Shown here piece by piece: positions 9,701 to 18,047 of a stretch of DNA of 30,504 bases; position 1 is the stretch's first letter; each line of letters opens with the position of its first letter. Where the stretch lies: positions 1 through 30,504 of the IMG/VR virus record IMGVR_UViG_3300021599_000358; one strand, written 5' to 3'. A program made the position numbers and the translations under genes. The DNA comes from a virus. Under the pieces are notes generated by a model. It searched no databases. It had not been told where the DNA came from and saw nothing but the letters and a program-made list of their open reading frames with translations.

Positions 9701-11778
9701 GTGATGCGCAAAATAAAGTTGGTGCAGTACAAAAGATATTTGATACTATAAAAGAGATATTGGGGGGCATTAGAAGTACTATTTTAGAAATCATAAAAAC
9801 GATAAAAGAGGTTGGTGTAGAATTAGTAAAAACAGTTGGAGATATAGTTGGACAAGTAATAGATACAGTTAAATCCGTAGGTGGTAAATTGATAGAGACA
9901 TTGGGAGAACTTGGTGGTAAGATATTAACTGTAGCGACTGACCTTACTGGTAAATTTGGTACATTACTTGAAAAGGTGGCGGAAATAATAACAAATGTAG
10001 GTAATAAAATCGCTGAGGGCGGAATGAAGATATTTAATACAGTAATTGATGGATTGACAAAAGCATCCAATTCAATGCCTACTATATTGGGAAATCTTGG
10101 TAAAGCAATAGGTTCTTTCTTTCAAGGAATAGGACCAGGATTATTAGCATTTGGTGAAATGATGGCCACACCTACGGCATTTTTTGGAATACCAGCCGGA
10201 GCAATAGTTCTTGCTATGATGATGGGTATAGCAGCAGCATTAAGAATAGCAGCACCTGCTATAGAAACATTAACACCACTACTTATTGGATTGGCCGATA
10301 GCATTGGTGGAACTTTTGTTGAAATGCTTAAAGCGGCAGCTCCGATTATTGAATCTGTATTTGATGGAATTTCCAAAGTAATAAAAACCGTTGGAGATGC
10401 CATTGTTGGTATTATAAATTCCATAACAAATAGTATTGTAACATTCTCTCAAATAGATGCTATGGGACTATTAGCCGCTGCAGGTGGTATTGCCGCAGTC
10501 GCAGGAGCTTTGGCATTATATGGGGCTGGTAGTTTAATTGGTGGTATAATGGATGGAATAGGTAAATTCTTTGGAGGCGATCCTGTTGAAAAATTCAGAA
10601 AATTTGCTACCATAGATGGCGGAGCGTTACAATCCGTAGCTAAAGGTGTAGGGGATTTAGGAACAGGTCTTAGAAATTTCAGCACTGGAAATTTAAGTGC
10701 AATACCTGGTGCATTAAAAACTCTTAATGAGGGCATTAACAAAAATTTAAGTACAGCCGCGGCAAATTTAATGTCTCAATTTGGAACAACAATAAAAAAT
10801 CTGTCAGATACATTAGTAACATTTGCAGGAGCTATTACTAAAATAAATAGTGAGGCAGTACAACTTGATGCTACAACGGCAGCATTTGAAAGACTTGGTG
10901 GAAAGTTATTAGAATTTCCAAAATTATCCGATATTCAACCCGCAATCGATGGTATTAAAGCGGTATCACAAGCATCACCGACTCCGGAATCAGCACAGGC
11001 GTTTTATGTATGGAATACGGCATTCACTGGATTTAATCAAAATATGGTTACAATGAGTGGTTATCCGCAATTAGTAGCACAATTAGTACCTATGTTTGAG
11101 CAATTAACTATGGTTACTAATAAGATGGGTAATGAATTAAATTTAATATCACAAGTACCATTCGCTAATTTCTTAGGATTGGCAGCTGGGTTAAAAGCAT
11201 TAGGATTAGCTACACCGACTTTTGAAATGGGTGAGAGATTATCGGTATGGAATGAGGAATTTGGTTCTTTTACTAATACAATTTTAACACTAACAACCGT
11301 TTCGGAGGGATTATTGAGTGTGGCTACTAATATGGATTCAACCGCAATTGCTTTACTCCATTTAGCAGATGCATTCAAAGAGTTTGCACGTATTGATATA
11401 GATGCAATAAATTCACTACCTTGGATAAGGATGACCGCTTTCGCCGCAGCTGGTGGAAAAATAACTGTAGCACAGCAAGCAAATAAAAGTTTCAACGTCA
11501 CTCAAGATACCGCAAAAAATATAGAATCAATTAAATCGGCTGATAAAATTCAAGCGGAAAAAGTATTAAAAGATAGTTCAGAACTAATTAAACTTACTAA
11601 AAATGTGCAAGCATTGGTTACGGTATTAGCACAAGGTGATGTTATTTCAGAGCAACAACGAACCGCTAGTATAAAATTATTTATGGATGGTACAGTTGTA
11701 AGTAAAGCACTTACTAAAAGAGAAGCTAATAAAGTAGGTGGGAATCCAACACCTCCAGACAAAAACTGTAATTGTTAA
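6736..11778 (+). CDS. Tape measure protein
   Basis: At 1680 residues this is the longest gene of the window. The first 90 residues form a Gln/Lys/Glu-rich coiled coil. Two paralogous helical repeats follow, near residues 140-228 and 279-366. The middle is long Ala-rich helix with many Gln and Lys. A Gly/Pro-rich linker lies near residues 957-988, and after it come hydrophobic helices, including an Ala/Met/Ile-rich stretch near 1140-1190, that could cross the host membrane when the protein is ejected. The C-terminus ends in a short Pro-rich tail with two Cys. Length, composition and position after the chaperone fit a tape measure, which sets tail length and is pushed out during infection. By the rough rule of 1.5 angstrom per helical residue, the tail would be on the order of 200 nm or more. 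Confidence 0.92.
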   Translation: MAKEKKSVKEIQDEINALIQQQKQISANANEYRKLLRTQSELTEQQKIKLKLLEDERKLYAQNSKAISQLSTDLDAAKDRIRKSLDFTNDLSEAFVSISNTVGKTHPQFNSIVDSLKEAHNVTADISREMTSSAVDITKNEEAVLKVSAAYVNMKTAIAEANAMRAAGEITESERISILQKESELFMDISKKIDMSEISSSKLRDTINGIKSEARGIFDDMKTEHLFDTKPLDDIVVKMSNAFGETSEYVTQLNMNLAGTQQAVESIAEEIRAGGAGTEENAQSVMDLADAYRQMKVDIADINAEYMQGKISEQERVAMIKEATDNLSEMANAIDMSVVSSNDLKDSIVKIKGEADAYSKSMQNAQLKTQAMDQVFDSFGGVPAMREINTLLKTNIKDTLAWKAAVAAVGAALGAAAGEYFGAPMKAGMEASYQADKAGIDAAKNIAKIESDSGFIRQQNMIEAGKQGIETENQVAQIRHEGAYTDQKVALEAQRTRLDGAQQVARAMMEAGAAQIRAARQFSDQMQVGAATFAAQAKTALFGNKLGSINYGAAQMQLAGIGADKVAAAMMAAGKVMGKMPSSEIASDMAVLAERTGQSAEDIAQLNSFFQRTEGVSEKTAINLQEGLRAMADQAGLNLGELMKEVADASKDALSYQIQSGKALAKQVAYTQSIGVNFGDIAKAGKSMVLNYKDSIKAEMQLSTLLGKQVDLAEVRQKFAEGDTTGALEALKAQGLDPAQMDMFQQQALQDALGGMDLSSLQKIATKEGKKTGDLKEGDAEKEGKAFLKRKESAESVLNSQQAAISAKTAVFDAQLSASINNAYVNSEGYKNYQKQLNELAAKDAELAGSISKAYLESPEYEKYKKGLAEMAKQDEALTAQMVQKLMKDKKYQELMAKEMQLDFKKGLLDAGFKGLTSILGAGIALMGDKIAGGVAKSVMGGLAKTGIGKKITSFFGGGGGAAPPAPTVPGTGGPGGGPGGPGGGPDIGDAQNKVGAVQKIFDTIKEILGGIRSTILEIIKTIKEVGVELVKTVGDIVGQVIDTVKSVGGKLIETLGELGGKILTVATDLTGKFGTLLEKVAEIITNVGNKIAEGGMKIFNTVIDGLTKASNSMPTILGNLGKAIGSFFQGIGPGLLAFGEMMATPTAFFGIPAGAIVLAMMMGIAAALRIAAPAIETLTPLLIGLADSIGGTFVEMLKAAAPIIESVFDGISKVIKTVGDAIVGIINSITNSIVTFSQIDAMGLLAAAGGIAAVAGALALYGAGSLIGGIMDGIGKFFGGDPVEKFRKFATIDGGALQSVAKGVGDLGTGLRNFSTGNLSAIPGALKTLNEGINKNLSTAAANLMSQFGTTIKNLSDTLVTFAGAITKINSEAVQLDATTAAFERLGGKLLEFPKLSDIQPAIDGIKAVSQASPTPESAQAFYVWNTAFTGFNQNMVTMSGYPQLVAQLVPMFEQLTMVTNKMGNELNLISQVPFANFLGLAAGLKALGLATPTFEMGERLSVWNEEFGSFTNTILTLTTVSEGLLSVATNMDSTAIALLHLADAFKEFARIDIDAINSLPWIRMTAFAAAGGKITVAQQANKSFNVTQDTAKNIESIKSADKIQAEKVLKDSSELIKLTKNVQALVTVLAQGDVISEQQRTASIKLFMDGTVVSKALTKREANKVGGNPTPPDKNCNC

Positions 11779-11796
11779 TAACATTTTCTGACTTGG

Positions 11797-11806
11797 GATA
11801 TTTATA
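11797..11806 (+). promoter_or_regulatory. Putative late promoter before the U-like gene
   Basis: GATATTTATA ends 15 nt before the next ATG. A TTG at 11772-11774 is 22 nt upstream. It has one mismatch to TATATTTATA at the first base. Confidence 0.45.
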
Positions 11807-11821
11807 ATAAATAATTTAATA

Positions 11822-13480
11822 ATGCCCACACTACTCGAATTACTTAATAGCAGACGTGAAGAGATATACCAAGGACAAAACATTGGTGGAGGAGAAAAAG
11901 AATCTCAAATCAATAAGAACGAGGGTGAAATGAAGAGGGAATTTAAGAATAGGCAAGATACTTTTAGAAATCGTGAATTATATGGAATACAAGGAACGGC
12001 ACTTATTGAGAGTAGAGGATTGATAAACCCAGCAAGAATAGCAGCATTAGCCGTATCGTCGCCCTCGCCAGTTGCTGATTTAATAGGTTCACAATTAAAT
12101 GGATTTTTAGGCGGTAATGCTAATAAGCCAGACGATACTATTTTCAAAAACAAAAAGGTTTTTAGTAAACCAATTACTTTATTAGCACCAACGCAGGCGT
12201 TACAAAGAGATGCAGTAAAAGAAGGTGAAATCTATTATATAAAATCAAGTCCTTTTCCTGGAAATATACTTAAAAATTTTATTTCTGCATTCAAAAATCC
12301 AACCGCATTTATTAGTATGGGAGCAATGGCTCTTAATAAATTCGGTAGTAAAGGAGCAATTAAACGATTGGGAGAGTTACTTAAACGCAAAGGAGATGCT
12401 CCTGGTTATGGTCCTAGATTTGGACAGCAAATAGGAAGAGGAAAGGATAAAGCGTGGGCTGACAGAGAGTATGTTAAGTATTCCACTCACTATACTTTAT
12501 TTACTCCTAAAAAAGCATTGGAGGGTTCAAAATCGGCAACTGGAAAATTAATTTACTCTAGAGAAAGCGATGAAAAGGCTGAAGTTAAAAAAAGAGATAA
12601 TACGGCTATGTCTGAGGGATCATCTCAATTTGACTTGATAAACGATACAATTTTATCATCTCCAGATGTGGATTTTGAAACAAGTGATAAAACCGAATCA
12701 ACAATTTTTGAAAAATTCCTTAAAAAAAATGGAATAAAAAGGCAACCTGGATATGTATATGTTGCAATTCGTCCATATGGAAAAAAAGGCAAAGCTTTAA
12801 TTTTACCGGGCACAATATCTGGAATATCCGAAGACTATTCTCCCGATATAGCCTCATTCAAATATGTGGGATCTCCATTTAGTTTGTATAGATACAATGG
12901 TGTAGAACGAACATTGAAATTTGATTTGAAATTATACGCATTAGATCCCAAACACGAGGTAAACCTCAGAAATAATTTGAATAGCTTAAGGAGATTGGTA
13001 TATCCTGATGATGAATTATCCGTAGTAACTTATGCCGGAGATACAGCATATGCGCCATTGTATTTTAATACGAGTTTAGTACAACTAACTGTATATGGCC
13101 TTTATTCGGATTTGCTATGTATTGTGGATAGCTTATCTATATCGGTTGAAGATACTGTACCCTGGGTAACTAATGATTATATATCCATTGACGGGAGTCA
13201 GGATTTACCACACCCGTCGGTATTTAATGTATCTCTTGGCTTCAAAGTAATAAACAACCCATCGGTTAAAAAAGAAGATGGTTCAGCTAATTATTCATAT
13301 AATTCTTCAACTGTTGAAGGTAACAAATATAATGACTTCTTTACAGGAATAACACCCGAAGTAAACGGATATTCTAATAAGGAAGATATTAAAGTTATAT
13401 ACGCAGAAAACGAAAAGCGTAGAAAGGAAGCTGAAGAAGCTGCAAAGTTGGAGAAAAAACGTGGTAGAAAAAAAGAATAG
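11822..13480 (+). CDS. Baseplate/tube adaptor protein (P2 gpU or T4 gp48/gp54-like)
   Basis: The protein has 552 residues. The N-terminal 300 or so are charged and not recognised. From about residue 315 to 485 there is a compact beta-rich domain: FKYVGSPFSLYRYNG, a strand RTLKFDLKLYAL, a helix with LNSLRRLVYPDDE, then SLVQLTVYGLYSDLLCIVDSLSISVEDTVPW cut by short turns, and a final FNVSLGFKVI strand. This order is what gpU-type and gp48/gp54-type proteins show; they sit where tube meets baseplate or tail end. Its place after the tape measure and before a LysM gene matches P2 gene U. The last 25 residues are very basic and Glu-rich and look unstructured. Assignment is by pattern and synteny. 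Confidence 0.5.
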   Translation: MPTLLELLNSRREEIYQGQNIGGGEKESQINKNEGEMKREFKNRQDTFRNRELYGIQGTALIESRGLINPARIAALAVSSPSPVADLIGSQLNGFLGGNANKPDDTIFKNKKVFSKPITLLAPTQALQRDAVKEGEIYYIKSSPFPGNILKNFISAFKNPTAFISMGAMALNKFGSKGAIKRLGELLKRKGDAPGYGPRFGQQIGRGKDKAWADREYVKYSTHYTLFTPKKALEGSKSATGKLIYSRESDEKAEVKKRDNTAMSEGSSQFDLINDTILSSPDVDFETSDKTESTIFEKFLKKNGIKRQPGYVYVAIRPYGKKGKALILPGTISGISEDYSPDIASFKYVGSPFSLYRYNGVERTLKFDLKLYALDPKHEVNLRNNLNSLRRLVYPDDELSVVTYAGDTAYAPLYFNTSLVQLTVYGLYSDLLCIVDSLSISVEDTVPWVTNDYISIDGSQDLPHPSVFNVSLGFKVINNPSVKKEDGSANYSYNSSTVEGNKYNDFFTGITPEVNGYSNKEDIKVIYAENEKRRKEAEEAAKLEKKRGRKKE

Positions 13481-13504
13481 AAATAATAATTTAAGTATAA
13501 TAAT

Positions 13505-13807
13505 ATGGCTAATAGATACATATACAATGTAATAAAAAAAGATACAGATACCAATAAAGATTATTATGAAACCACAATATATCCAAAAATAAAACCAGCT
13601 AACACAGATTTATATGTGATAACAGAAGCGGGTGATAGGTTGGATTTATTAGCAAAAAAATACTATGGTAATACTAATATGTGGTGGATAATAGCAACCG
13701 CAAATAATCTTAATGATGCAAACTTTTTTGTTCCAGAGGGAGTTCAATTAAGAATACCCAATAATATACAACAAATAACAGCAGATTTACAAAAATTAAA
13801 TAAATAA
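13505..13807 (+). CDS. LysM-domain baseplate protein (P2 gpX / T4 gp53-like)
   Basis: In 100 residues there is one LysM-like domain at about residues 36-85: DLYVITEAGDRLDLLAKKYYG, then NMWWIIATANNL and a VPEGVQLRIP ending. These are the usual LysM beta-alpha-alpha-beta elements. Phage tails use such domains as structural modules next to the hub: P2 gpX has one, and T4 baseplate wedge protein gp53 contains one. The gene lies 24 nt after the U-like gene and 3 nt before the hub gene, so the three are probably translated from one mRNA. The first 33 residues are polar and probably extended. Confidence 0.8.
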   Translation: MANRYIYNVIKKDTDTNKDYYETTIYPKIKPANTDLYVITEAGDRLDLLAKKYYGNTNMWWIIATANNLNDANFFVPEGVQLRIPNNIQQITADLQKLNK

Positions 13808-13810
13808 GTT

Positions 13811-16051
13811 ATGCCATTTCCATATTTAGCACCGCTTTCACCTTGGTCAGTAGAGATTTTTGAAGAAAGAGAAAAACATAAACTAACTACGGTATATAAA
13901 CATCCTTGGATATGTTTAACATCATCTGCAAAAGTTGTTAATGCCGGAATTAAAGGGCAAACCGAAGAAGAGAGAGCTCAAGAAATAGATAAACTATTAA
14001 ACGGTGATATGTCTGGAGGAGGAAAGGTATATAATGGCTGTATTATAGCTAATAATATAGGAGCTGGTATGAGTAATACTATTCAAGAAAATAAAAATTT
14101 TTTACAACTTGGGGGTACAACTAATTTATCATATTCATTGGGAGCAACTCCTGTTGGAATTGATTTAGATGGTAAAATAATAACTGTAGAAGGAGAAACG
14201 GGAAGAAGAGTATCTACTCCAATAGTTGAAAGTATGGATTTAGATACCGATGGGGCAAACAATACATTAAAAACAGCTAAGATTAGTGTTAAATGTTTTA
14301 CACTAAAGCAGCTTGAAATGTTTGAGATGTTTTTTATGAAACCAGGTATAAATATATTGGTTGAGTTTGGCGATAATTATTTAGATATTAGAAAAAAATA
14401 TATTAAAGCAGATCCTAATGCACCAACTGAGCCAATCACACAAAAAGATGATAAAAATGCCTTTATAAATGGAACGCCAAAAGAATTTTCACCATATGAA
14501 AAAATAGAACAGGCATTAGTTAAAAAAAATGATTTCAAAGGATTTTGTCAAGACTTTTCAAAATACTTTAGATCCGATACAAATGCGATTGGTGAGTATC
14601 TACAAACGGTTAGACAATCGTTTGGTTCATATGATAGGGTTGCTGGAAAAGTTTTAGATTATAATTTTAGTATAAATGATGATGGTACATATCAGGCACA
14701 ATTTGAGGTATCGCAGGGTAATCAACTATCAATGGCAATTCCACAAAAACCAACAACAACTAATTCACAAGCACAAACATCCGGCCCGGCTAAAGATGTT
14801 GAATTTAGAAATTTTGATACTATACTAACTGTAATGGCTTCCGATTTGAACCTAAATAAAACTGTTTTGGAAAGTATTATTAAAGATACGCCAACAGGTG
14901 ATACTACGGAGTGGTCGAATCATTTATTTAATTTTGTTAAAATAAATACTCAACAAAAAGATACAGCAGCATCCGATAAGGCATATGTATCTTTGAAATT
15001 TGTTTTAATGATTTTGATGAACTATATTGTTTATGGAAATGATCCTACAAAACGAGCATCAACATCATTTTTCAAATTAAATTTACCTGGATATAAAAAA
15101 GCGCTAACAGATCCGGATGATGAGGATAAATTGATTAGAATAATACCAGTAGAATCTAATAAAATGCTTATTTCATCGAATCAAGATATAATTTATCCAA
15201 GAAAAAACTTACCAACAGCCACAGCGGTTATAGATCCAGAAAATAAAGACGCCAAAATAATTACACTAACAACTGGATCGTTGGTAGATGGTAGAATTGA
15301 TGCAATAATAGACTTTGACACAATTCACGATACATTATTTTTACCAACCACATATTATAATGACTCAAAACAAGAACCCATTCAAAACATTACACCTGGT
15401 CAACCAATAGGAGATGCCTTACATATTTTTATTAACTATGCTAGAATAGTTGGGTTTTGGAAAAGAAGTTATACAAGAATGCAATTTCTTGATCAAGTAT
15501 TAAATTTAGTAAATGATAATAGCTATGGTTTATTTCATTTAGTTTTTGGAATACCAAAAGAAGACACTTATCCGGTTGTAATGAATCATAGATGGCAAAC
15601 TAACACAGTATTGGAACAAAACCAGCCGAAAAATTATAGGTTCAAACCAACAACAATAAATTCTATAGTCAAACAATTTAGCTTTAATTTTGAAATGAGT
15701 AATTTGGTAGCAGGAATGACAATATTCAATACTAGAAAAATGCTTGCCGAAAAAAGCTCAACCAAAGGCCAATTACCATTACCACCGAGCGCGTATAAGC
15801 TTGTTGAAAAATCAATGTTTGGTAACGCAGATGGATATTATACCTTAAATTATGTTGAGTATTTGAATTTACAAGAACTAGATAAAAAAAGAAAAGAAGA
15901 GGAGGCCGCGGGAGTCAACTCAACACCTCCGCCGCCAGAAGATGCAACAAAAGAGCCGGTAGACTATGCTCAAATTATCAAAGATAAATGTGTTAATTTT
16001 ATTTTTAATGATGATCCTAAAAATCTAAAATCAATTAATACAATGGTATAG
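13811..16051 (+). CDS. Baseplate hub-like protein, main part
   Basis: This 746-residue protein follows the LysM gene at the place of the P2 hub gene D. An N-terminal segment reads as strands and turns. GSYDRVAGKVLDYNFSINDD near residues 268-287 is a beta hairpin motif common in tail hub proteins. The stretch after residue 400 is long, with helices and strands, and a Pro-rich linker (STPPPPEDATKEP) lies near residue 705. It ends at TAG soon after INTMV. The typical hub C-terminus, missing here, follows directly in another frame (to 16284), so the gene is either broken by a one-base loss or the sequence has an error. Function as a gp27/gpD-type hub is inferred from order and the C-terminal motif. 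No lysozyme domain is seen. Confidence 0.55.
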   Translation: MPFPYLAPLSPWSVEIFEEREKHKLTTVYKHPWICLTSSAKVVNAGIKGQTEEERAQEIDKLLNGDMSGGGKVYNGCIIANNIGAGMSNTIQENKNFLQLGGTTNLSYSLGATPVGIDLDGKIITVEGETGRRVSTPIVESMDLDTDGANNTLKTAKISVKCFTLKQLEMFEMFFMKPGINILVEFGDNYLDIRKKYIKADPNAPTEPITQKDDKNAFINGTPKEFSPYEKIEQALVKKNDFKGFCQDFSKYFRSDTNAIGEYLQTVRQSFGSYDRVAGKVLDYNFSINDDGTYQAQFEVSQGNQLSMAIPQKPTTTNSQAQTSGPAKDVEFRNFDTILTVMASDLNLNKTVLESIIKDTPTGDTTEWSNHLFNFVKINTQQKDTAASDKAYVSLKFVLMILMNYIVYGNDPTKRASTSFFKLNLPGYKKALTDPDDEDKLIRIIPVESNKMLISSNQDIIYPRKNLPTATAVIDPENKDAKIITLTTGSLVDGRIDAIIDFDTIHDTLFLPTTYYNDSKQEPIQNITPGQPIGDALHIFINYARIVGFWKRSYTRMQFLDQVLNLVNDNSYGLFHLVFGIPKEDTYPVVMNHRWQTNTVLEQNQPKNYRFKPTTINSIVKQFSFNFEMSNLVAGMTIFNTRKMLAEKSSTKGQLPLPPSAYKLVEKSMFGNADGYYTLNYVEYLNLQELDKKRKEEEAAGVNSTPPPPEDATKEPVDYAQIIKDKCVNFIFNDDPKNLKSINTMV

Positions 16052-16284
16052 GTAAAGAAAGAGAAAAATCAAAATCGGTTGTATCACCATTGACGGTATC
16101 ATTGACTATAGATGGGTTTAGCGGACTTAGTCCTGGTCAATACTTTAACATAGATGGTGTTCCTGAAATATATAATAAAATAGGCGTATTTCAAATTACA
16201 AATACCAAACATAGTGTATCAAACGATGGTTGGACAACTTCAATAGAAGCAGATCATAGAATAGTGAACAAGAATAAAAAATAA
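16039..16284 (+). CDS. Displaced C-terminal end of the hub-like protein
   Basis: This frame is open from 16039 and contains KSKSVVSPLTVSLTIDGFSG, then LSPGQYFNIDGVPEIY, VFQITNTKHSVS and GWTTSIEADHR. This is the familiar last domain of tail hub and tube-like proteins (a Pro, a strand with TIDG, G-Q-x-F, then F-x-I-x-N-x-x-H and W-x-T). There is no good start codon of its own: the first candidate is TTG at 16090, inside the domain. It lies in the -1 frame relative to the upstream gene, and restoring one base near the TAG at 16049-16051 would join them as ...INTMV-x-GKEREK. I read the two as one gene. Confidence 0.7.
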   Translation, partial: YNGIGKEREKSKSVVSPLTVSLTIDGFSGLSPGQYFNIDGVPEIYNKIGVFQITNTKHSVSNDGWTTSIEADHRIVNKNKK

Positions 16285-16288
16285 TTGA

Positions 16289-16672
16289 ATGTATAAACAA
16301 CTACTTAAAAATCCGGAAAAATTTGAAGTTAAATATCCAAAAACCATAGTGCCTCAACCTACTGAAACGGATTATGAGATTGGATTTATAAGAAGATATT
16401 TTGCTAAAAAATCAAATAATGTATATGGATATGTTTTTGAAATTTCAGAAGAAACTTATGCGGAATATGTAAATAAAAAAAGCCCAATGTGGGTAGCTAC
16501 GAACGTGAAATGGAGAATAAAAGGGCCCATTGAAAAAACATTTAAGCCAGATGGTACTATACAAGATATTGGTGTACGTGATTCAAATAAGGCAGCATTA
16601 GGCATAGTATCTGCAACAATTCCAAATATAAAGCTATATCTTCCCAATTTACTACAATTTTATAGACCTTAA
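16289..16672 (+). CDS. Conserved unknown in the tail/baseplate block
   Basis: The 127-residue protein is not identified. It has an IGFIRRYFAKKSNN segment, a YGYVFEISEETYAEY segment, a V-K-W-R-I-K-G-P strand near residue 75, and ends NIKLYLPNLLQFYRP. I have the impression that small proteins with this layout (RYF near the start, W-R-I-x-G-P in the middle, L-x-x-L-L-Q-F-Y at the end) recur in structural regions of T4-like phages, but I cannot name one. It starts 4 nt after the hub gene end, so it is the last gene of the tail operon. Confidence 0.6.
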   Translation: MYKQLLKNPEKFEVKYPKTIVPQPTETDYEIGFIRRYFAKKSNNVYGYVFEISEETYAEYVNKKSPMWVATNVKWRIKGPIEKTFKPDGTIQDIGVRDSNKAALGIVSATIPNIKLYLPNLLQFYRP

Positions 16673-16674
16673 TT

Positions 16675-16704
16675 TTGTAAATTCAATTATTTTTCTTACA
16701 TTGG
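16675..16704 (+). promoter_or_regulatory. Bacteroidota-type promoter of the polymerase gene
   Basis: TTG at 16675-16677, a 19-nt spacer and TACATTGG at 16697-16704 fit TTG-N19-TAnnTTTG with one mismatch. The ATG follows 6 nt later, so the mRNA would have almost no leader. Confidence 0.5.
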
Positions 16705-16710
16705 GTTCGT

Positions 16711-17982
16711 ATGAACTTGATTGAAAATATAGAAACATTAGTAGAATTTATTAAATCTAAGCCGGTCTTAACACTTCTTATACCGGTTTGGAGTTCACAC
16801 AAAGCGCATGAGTGTGGTACTGATATATCATTTATATATTGGAGAACTGCCGACTCTGATGGTATAATCAATTTCAAACACATAGATGCCAACGGAGTCG
16901 CAATGTTTCCAATACACCGATTGTGTAACCAGAATACATTGGTATTAGGAAATCGCTATATAGATACAATAGGACTAGATTATGAGTGGGTTTACTTCGA
17001 AGAGTATGGAACACCATTTGTATTTAATGAGTTCGTAGAATCGGTTTATAGAGGTTATAGGAGGGATTTTAACGAACTTAATGATTGCATTCCACTAACG
17101 AAATGGTATGAAGTATTAGGTACAATCCCTGATATTGGAACTCGACAAGAATGGTATCGTAATTATTCAGACTCCATTACCGAATTAGGAAAATTAGAGG
17201 GGGCTGGGGTGAAAGTCGTAGAGGAAAAATTTATTGATAAGTTTGGCTTCAATCCAGCATACATAACAAGCGGCATCGTATATCCAAAATACAATCCATA
17301 CACAACGACAGGTAGACCTACAAATCGTCATCTCAATGTAAACTGGTCCGCAATGCCTAAAACCGATGGGGGTAGGCAATCAATCGTATCTCGCTTTACG
17401 GGGGGAACTCTATTGGCATTTGATTGGGAATCGTATCACATTCGTCTTATTGGGCGGCTCGTTGGTTACGACTTCCCTACGGATAAAACGGCACACCAAC
17501 ACCTTGCGGAGTGGTACGGGCCGGGTGTTACCTACGATGAAGCAAAAGGGATAACATTCCGTTATCTTTATGGTGGTTGGGATGAGACCAGTGACCGGAT
17601 TCCGTTTTTCGCAAAGGTGAGGGAATATATCCGTGAGGGGTATAAACGATTCATAGTAACGGGTGGCTTAACGACACCAATCTTCGGTCGACGTATCCCT
17701 TTCCAAAGGATAGAAGCGCCGAATGAGGGTAAGGTGTTTAACTACTTATTACAATCCCTTGAAACGGAAATCAATTATCGTAAGATTAGGGAAATAAATC
17801 AGGCCCTTGCCGACATGGAATCCTGCCCTACACTTTATACATACGATTCCATACTGATTGATACACATCCGGCTGAAAGGGATAGTGTGTTGAGAACGAT
17901 ACGCACCATTATGGAAAGGGGTGGGTTTCCCGTCCGAGCGTATGAGGGAAGTAATTACGAAGATTTAGTCTTATTATCTTAA
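16711..17982 (+). CDS. Compact family A DNA polymerase
   Basis: The 423 residues carry the polymerase palm and fingers motifs in order. TTGRPTN and R-Q-S-I lie just before motif A, whose Asp is D238 in LAFDWESYH. Motif B has K279 and Y287-G288 (EAKGITFRYLYGG). A T-x-x-x-GRR block follows, then a FNYLLQSLE helix, and motif C with D379 (YTYDSILID). The two catalytic Asp are present, but the HDE of motif C is YDS. About 200 N-terminal residues are divergent, and the protein is much shorter than Pol I, with no recognisable proofreading motifs. It probably replicates phage DNA with the helicase, SSB and nuclease genes encoded further right. T4 itself uses a family B enzyme. The gene sits alone between virion genes and has clearly higher GC in its second half, which suggests later acquisition. 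Confidence 0.85.
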   Translation: MNLIENIETLVEFIKSKPVLTLLIPVWSSHKAHECGTDISFIYWRTADSDGIINFKHIDANGVAMFPIHRLCNQNTLVLGNRYIDTIGLDYEWVYFEEYGTPFVFNEFVESVYRGYRRDFNELNDCIPLTKWYEVLGTIPDIGTRQEWYRNYSDSITELGKLEGAGVKVVEEKFIDKFGFNPAYITSGIVYPKYNPYTTTGRPTNRHLNVNWSAMPKTDGGRQSIVSRFTGGTLLAFDWESYHIRLIGRLVGYDFPTDKTAHQHLAEWYGPGVTYDEAKGITFRYLYGGWDETSDRIPFFAKVREYIREGYKRFIVTGGLTTPIFGRRIPFQRIEAPNEGKVFNYLLQSLETEINYRKIREINQALADMESCPTLYTYDSILIDTHPAERDSVLRTIRTIMERGGFPVRAYEGSNYEDLVLLS

Positions 17983-17988
17983 TTGTTT

Positions 17989-17998
17989 TATATTTATA
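17989..17998 (+). promoter_or_regulatory. Putative late promoter before the packaged-protein cluster
   Basis: TATATTTATA lies 7 nt after the polymerase stop and ends 49 nt before the next ATG. No -33 TTG is in place. It would restart late transcription after the polymerase gene. Confidence 0.45.
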
Positions 17999-18047
17999 TC
18001 ATATAATTATATGTGGACTATGTCCATTTAATGCTTAATATATAAAA

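Noticed and set aside
9411-10742. Long antisense frames opposite the tape measure gene
   Set aside because: They mirror the Gly/Pro/Ala-rich and hydrophobic sense codons, have low-complexity Pro/Ile/Ser translations, and there is no promoter or minus-strand gene nearby.
16049-16284. TAG at the hub gene end as a recoded (suppressed) stop codon
   Set aside because: Reading through TAG stays in frame 2 and meets TGA after 14 codons; the conserved C-terminal domain is in a different frame. TAG also ends the genes at 6715 and 13480 in sensible places.
18014-18026. TGGAC-TAT-GTCCA hairpin before the gene at 18048
   Set aside because: A 5-bp stem without a T run is easily expected by chance and there is no further support for a function.
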